A DNA stretch of 64,000 bases, taken from the NCBI RefSeq assembly GCF_001531445.1, contig NZ_LQYA01000203.1, positions 34,509 through 98,508 of the forward strand. Direction: 5' to 3'. The notes beneath the pieces are model-generated. The model saw only the letters and a list, made by a program, of their open reading frames with translations, searched no databases and was not told where the DNA came from. Each line of letters starts with the position of its first letter. The stretch's first letter is position 1. This stretch comes from Sporosarcina koreensis (GTDB lineage: Bacteria > Bacillota > Bacilli > Bacillales_A > Planococcaceae). The translations under genes and the position numbers were made by a program. Below are positions 60,165 through 64,000 of this stretch, one piece after another.

Positions 60165-61955
60165 ATGATACCTTTCGCAAAACCGACAGTGGAGCAGTTT
60201 TTTCGTACATACGCGATTACAAACTTTGCTGTCAACAATGATGAAACGAAGCTTATCTTCAACACGAATGTAAATGGCAAGATGAACTTATGGGCATTGG
60301 ATTTGCCCGGCTCTTTTCCGTATTTATTTGCCCATCGGGACGAGTCGTGCAATTTCATCAAGTTCGATCCAGACAGCCAGTTTGTTTTGGCAGGGTATGA
60401 TAATGACGGGGATGAAAACTATCAAATCTACGCAATCCCATTTGAAGGGGGCTTGCCGCAGCCACTGATCACAGGAGGGGCGGATGAGAAGTATTATTTC
60501 AGCCATTTAAGCGACGACGGTAAGCGTATCTATTATGTCACGTCTGTCGATAATCCTATGTTTTTGAATACGCATATGCACAACTTGGAAACCGGCATTG
60601 ATACATTATTGCATCTAGGAGAAACTTCGACGACGGAGCTTGCCGCAGTTTCGGATGATGACGAGAAACTGGTATTTTCACAAGCATTTGCCAACACATA
60701 TGTCGTCAGCTTCGTGAAGATCGGGGAAGAAACATTCCATTTGACGCCGGATCCGAATAAAGTCCATGTTGCCTATGATCCGGTATTCACAGATGACAAC
60801 ACAATCCATTTTGTGACGGACTATGAGAGCGATCATTCGTATATTGCGAAATTCGATTTGACGACAAAGTCATTTTCGAAAGTGTTGGATGTGGAAGGGG
60901 AAAGTGTCCAAACAATCAAATGGAATAAGGAAACAGGAGACATCCATTTCCTTACGATCAAAGGCGTAGTGGATAAATACTACCGCACGAACGTAAATGG
61001 GGGAGGGCTGGAAGAGTGTTCTTTGCCGGTCGATGTCATCGATCAATTCCGCATTGCCAAGTCCGGTAACGTGTATATTCTAGGTCGCAGTGCTACGCTT
61101 CCTCCGAATATCTACAAATCGGAAGATGGGGACAAGTGGACAAGACTGACCGAAAATAGAGTGCTTGGCGTCAGCGAGGAAGATATGGTCGAACCCGATG
61201 TCATTTCCTATGCTTCATTTGATGGTATGGAAATTGAGGCTCTTTTGTTTAAACCAAAAGAGGAAAATGCGAATGGCTACACGATCTTCTGGCCGCATGG
61301 CGGTCCGCAGTCTTCTGAACGGAAGATGTTCCGGTCGATGTTCCAATGCTTCCTGAACAGAGGCTATACTATTTTCGCACCGAACTTCCGCGGAAGTACG
61401 GGCTATGGCTCGGAATTCACGAAAATGGTCGAACAGGATTGGGGAGAAGGCCCGCGCCTCGACTGTTTGGCAGGAATCGAATGGTTGGTTGATAAAGGCA
61501 TTACCGATCAGGATCGCTTATTCCTCGTAGGGGGCAGTTATGGAGGATATATGGCGTTGCTGCTGCACGGCCGACATGCGGAATATTTCAAAGCGGTCGT
61601 TGACATTTTTGGAGTGTCCGATTTATTCACATTCGTCAATTCCGTTCCGCCTCACTGGAAGCCGATCATGGAGCGCTGGCTAGGCGATCCAGAACGTGAT
61701 AAGGAGCGTTTCATCAAGGATTCACCAGTTACGTATCTCGACGGAATGGTGAAACCAATGCTCGTCATCCAAGGCGCGAAGGATCCGCGCGTCGTAAAAG
61801 AGGAATCCGACCAGATTGTCACGAAGCTGACAGGGCTCGGCCGCGAAGTCGAATATCTTGTGTTGGATGACGAAGGTCATGGCTTCTCGAAGAAGGAAAA
61901 TGAAATAAAAGTGTATAGCCGGATGCTGGAGTTTTTGGAGAAGCATCAGATCTGA
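60165..61955 (+). CDS. S9 family peptidase (acylaminoacyl-/dipeptidyl-peptidase-like)
   Basis: Prolyl oligopeptidase-family serine peptidase of 596 residues: an N-terminal beta-propeller (to about residue 340) followed by an alpha/beta hydrolase domain. The catalytic serine is in GGSYGGYMALL, the aspartate in QGAKDPRV and the histidine in DDEGHGFSKKEN; FRGSTGYGSEF is the family oxyanion segment. No signal peptide, so cytoplasmic. ATG follows CTAGGAGG; a TATAAT box is at 60121-60126. A single gene. Confidence 0.92.
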   Translation: MIPFAKPTVEQFFRTYAITNFAVNNDETKLIFNTNVNGKMNLWALDLPGSFPYLFAHRDESCNFIKFDPDSQFVLAGYDNDGDENYQIYAIPFEGGLPQPLITGGADEKYYFSHLSDDGKRIYYVTSVDNPMFLNTHMHNLETGIDTLLHLGETSTTELAAVSDDDEKLVFSQAFANTYVVSFVKIGEETFHLTPDPNKVHVAYDPVFTDDNTIHFVTDYESDHSYIAKFDLTTKSFSKVLDVEGESVQTIKWNKETGDIHFLTIKGVVDKYYRTNVNGGGLEECSLPVDVIDQFRIAKSGNVYILGRSATLPPNIYKSEDGDKWTRLTENRVLGVSEEDMVEPDVISYASFDGMEIEALLFKPKEENANGYTIFWPHGGPQSSERKMFRSMFQCFLNRGYTIFAPNFRGSTGYGSEFTKMVEQDWGEGPRLDCLAGIEWLVDKGITDQDRLFLVGGSYGGYMALLLHGRHAEYFKAVVDIFGVSDLFTFVNSVPPHWKPIMERWLGDPERDKERFIKDSPVTYLDGMVKPMLVIQGAKDPRVVKEESDQIVTKLTGLGREVEYLVLDDEGHGFSKKENEIKVYSRMLEFLEKHQI

Positions 61956-61967
61956 ATGAAAACAAAA

Positions 61968-62002
61968 GCTGTCCCCAGCCGTTGATTGACTGGCGGACAG
62001 CT
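61968..62002 (+). terminator. Hairpin after S9 peptidase gene
   Basis: AGCTGTCC (61968-61975) pairs with GGACAGCT (61995-62002) with an inner CCAG/CTGG. There is no T run, so termination is likely weak. Confidence 0.4.
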
Positions 62003-62030
62003 ACTATTATGGAGGGAATTAGTATGCGCT

Positions 62031-62410
62031 CATAAATCAGCGCAAGTGATCATAAATCAGCGCAAGTGATCATAAATCAGCGCAAGTGATCATAAATCGG
62101 GATAAGTGATCATAAATCGGGATAAGTGATCATAAATCAGGATAAGTGATCATAAATCAGGATAAGTGATCATAAATCAGGATAAGTGATCATAAATCAG
62201 GATAAGTGATCATAAATCAGGATAAGTGATCATAAATCGGAATAAGTGATCATAAATCGGAATAAGTGATCATAAATCGGGATAAGTGATCATAAATCAG
62301 GATAAGTGATCATAAATCAGGATAAGTGATCATAAATCGGAATAAGTGATCATAAATCAGGATAAGTGATCATAAATCAGAATAAGTGATCAAAAATCAA
62401 AACAAGCGAT
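62031..62410. repeat. 20-bp tandem array 4, 19 units
   Basis: Nineteen consecutive 20-bp units, no spacers and no indels. Consensus of the unit is CATAAATCAGGATAAGTGAT; variation is limited to AG/GG at positions 9-10, to the GA/AA/CG pair just after, and to the decayed last unit. The TGATCA palindrome is formed at each unit junction. It lies between the S9 peptidase and the convergent ypsA gene. The period does not preserve a reading frame. Confidence 0.92.
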
Positions 62411-62420
62411 CATAATCTTG

Positions 62421-62978
62421 TTACTCCCAATCCTGTCGCTGCAGATCCTCGGCAACGAGCTGCAAATCATCTGCAGAAATTGTCAGCACCTCATAATCGC
62501 TCGTCTCCGCAAATTTCAATGCCATTTTCTTCATGAATTTTGGCGATCCTTCATTTTCCTCATCATATACGATCAAAATACCATCGGAGTTCCGCAATAT
62601 AAACTTATCTCGCTCAATGAATTGCCATGGGGCTTCATAAGGCCGTTTCGTTAAACTGACCGAATAATCCGCGTGCGCCAAGATGAATTGATACGCTTCC
62701 TGTTTCGCCTCGTTCCAATTCTTTTCCTGCTCCTGGAAAGGGGTAATGACGGCGAATTTCAAGTCGGGAAAAGTGTCTTGCAGGTCGATGACAGTTTCCG
62801 CTGCCCATGTCTCCACTCCCGGTTGTCCGCTGACAATCACCCATTCGAGTCCGCTGTCAAGTAAGGGAGTCAATCGGTCTTCCAACGCCTTTTTGATAAT
62901 GCCGATGCCGGGATGCTTATCGTTGAAGATACCTAATTCATGCGCTTTATAGCCTGTAATAACAAGTCTTTTGATCAT
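62421..62978 (-). CDS. ypsA: YpsA, SLOG-family DUF1273 protein
   Basis: Protein of 185 residues of the YpsA family (SLOG/Rossmann-like nucleotide-binding fold), linked to cell division in Bacillus. RLVITGYKAHELGIFNDKHPG opening, the VIVSGQPGVETWAAETVIDL nucleotide-binding segment, ERDKFILRNSDGILIVYDEENEGSPKFM near the end. The ATG overlaps the acyl-CoA dehydrogenase stop by four bases, so it is expressed with it. Tandem array 4 lies downstream. Confidence 0.92.
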   Translation of the reverse strand: MIKRLVITGYKAHELGIFNDKHPGIGIIKKALEDRLTPLLDSGLEWVIVSGQPGVETWAAETVIDLQDTFPDLKFAVITPFQEQEKNWNEAKQEAYQFILAHADYSVSLTKRPYEAPWQFIERDKFILRNSDGILIVYDEENEGSPKFMKKMALKFAETSDYEVLTISADDLQLVAEDLQRQDWE

Positions 62979-64000
62979 TTTTTCATACCCTCGACGGCTG
63001 CATTCGCCAGTTTTGTAATAACCATGTCATCCATAGGCGGATTATGCAGGCCAGCCCGGACATCTCGGTAATAGCGTTGGAGCGGATTGGACAGCTCCAA
63101 GCTTTTCGCACCGACGATCCGCATCGCCTGATCGACAATGCGAATTGCCGCATTTGTCACGATATGTTTGGCGGCGCCTAATTCTTGATTCATCAACGTA
63201 CGTCGTTCCTGGTCATCGTAAGCGGCTGCAACACTATATAAAAAATGCCGTGCTTTCATTAACTCCAAATCGATATGCCCGATATGACTTTGCACATTCG
63301 GCAATTCGGAAATCGTCCCTTGAATGCTGTTCGGACTATATTCGACGGCAAACTTCACTGCATAATCACGAGCTGCTTGTGCAATTCCTAAATAGCAGGC
63401 AGGAATATGAAGCAGCCAGCCATTCATTTTATCTCCGCGTTTACCTTTACTGAATTCGACGAAATCTTCCTCACTAACAATCACATTATCTAAAACCAAA
63501 TCATGGCTTTCCGTTCCGCGCATCCCGACCATATTCCATGTCTCCTTGATCGATACGCCTGCACTTGATTGAGCAACAAGGAAGAATCCGATTCCTTCCC
63601 GTTCTTCGACCCATGCGGAAACAAGGGAATGCGTAAGGACAGGAGACATCGAAGTGAAGTTTTTCTGCCCGTTAATAACCCAATGCCCATCCTTTTTGAC
63701 AGCAGTTGTTTGAGGACGGCCGCCGCGCGTCGGACTGCCGGTTTGTGCCTCACTCGCTGCGCGGTTCACTAATGCGCCGTTCAAAATCTCTTTTGCAAAT
63801 CGTTCCAAATTGTTCTTTTCCCAAAGCTCATTTGCATAAAGGTCACCAACGACGCCTTGATGCCAACCGATGGATAATCCGGTTGCCCCATCGTAAGATG
63901 CAATCGTTTCCTGCATTAAGATCATATCTGTAATGGTAATTCCGCCACCGCCATATTTTTTCGGAAGTGCAAGTGTTGTATAGCCCGATTCCTGTCTCTT
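62975..64000 (-). CDS. Acyl-CoA dehydrogenase family protein, 5' end outside window
   Basis: Flavin-dependent acyl-CoA dehydrogenase (YdbM-like), C-terminal 341 residues in view. The frame is open to the window edge; ATG 63925 is internal, since YTTLALPKKYGGGGITITD precedes it in frame. Seen are ASEAQTGSPTRGG and INGQKNFTSMSPV (flavin domain), GMRGTESHDLVLDNV and the C-terminal helical bundle with AIRIVDQAMRIVGAKSLELSNPLQRYYRDVRAG. The general-base residue cannot be placed with confidence; monooxygenase relatives share this pattern. Confidence 0.9.
   Translation of the reverse strand, partial: KRQESGYTTLALPKKYGGGGITITDMILMQETIASYDGATGLSIGWHQGVVGDLYANELWEKNNLERFAKEILNGALVNRAASEAQTGSPTRGGRPQTTAVKKDGHWVINGQKNFTSMSPVLTHSLVSAWVEEREGIGFFLVAQSSAGVSIKETWNMVGMRGTESHDLVLDNVIVSEEDFVEFSKGKRGDKMNGWLLHIPACYLGIAQAARDYAVKFAVEYSPNSIQGTISELPNVQSHIGHIDLELMKARHFLYSVAAAYDDQERRTLMNQELGAAKHIVTNAAIRIVDQAMRIVGAKSLELSNPLQRYYRDVRAGLHNPPMDDMVITKLANAAVEGMKK

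Noticed and set aside
62031..62410. CRISPR array
   Set aside because: Units are contiguous 20-mers with no unique spacers, and no cas gene is in view.

Overview
The window reads as chromosome of a low-to-moderate G+C, endospore-forming Firmicute of the order Bacillales. The combination of prkA-yhbH-spoVR, cotJABC, an SLH-type S-layer protein, Bacillus-style ribosome binding sites with many TTG/GTG starts, and the overall protein flavour suggests the Planococcaceae (Sporosarcina-like); the genus is an inference. No tRNA, rRNA, CRISPR array, prophage or intact insertion sequence was seen.

Layout. 1-1832: end of an arginine operon (argB, argD). 2107-4940: an MFS permease, a secreted stalk-domain protein and two small genes. 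5056-13287: a polyamine block, with a MarR regulator, paiA and paiB on the plus strand converging on a six-gene minus-strand operon speD-speA-speE-speB-(carboxyspermidine dehydrogenase)-(carboxyspermidine decarboxylase). This operon carries two different terminal routes to spermidine. Its 5' leader contains a long hairpin repeat, of which a second copy lies at 58271-58387. 13435-18498: DUF1801 gene and the sporulation operon prkA-yhbH-spoVR. 18824-23259: GNAT, hydrolase and aminoglycoside kinase-like genes, cotJABC, a GTPase. 23496-26357: S-layer protein. 26444-30810: aspartate dehydrogenase with a non-canonical start codon, DUF2935 protein, soluble PAS chemoreceptor, a metalloprotease gene broken by one in-frame stop, a lipoprotein. 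31070-39082: an uncharacterised ABC export operon with a lipoprotein, ctaB, and a polar amino acid ABC importer behind a promoter with a probable cre site.

39991-52240 is a run of 19 short co-directional genes (GNATs, NUDIX hydrolases, HIT, cupin, nucleotidyltransferase, PP2C-like, ASCH-VOC fusion and others) with overlapping or closely packed ends. It includes a second DNA polymerase III beta clamp (dnaN paralogue). It ends at a perfect palindromic terminator. On the other side, a guanidine-I riboswitch controls a pair of SMR guanidinium exporters. Divergent from them is a 1056-residue UvrA-like ATPase with a degenerate UvrA-derived tail, driven by a strong promoter and preceded by a structured leader ending in an intrinsic terminator.

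56793-64000: a small spore-type protein, PepSY protein, VLRF1-type release factor homologue, coiled-coil protein, DUF4870 and DUF4190 membrane proteins, an S9 peptidase, ypsA and the 3' part of an acyl-CoA dehydrogenase gene.

Four intergenic spaces hold degenerate tandem arrays of unrelated sequence but the same 20-21 bp period (1926-2030, 18563-18709, 29206-29410, 62031-62410), each lying downstream of a gene end. These arrays, the dual polyamine operon, the UvrA-like gene with its leader, and the dnaN paralogue are the main points of interest.
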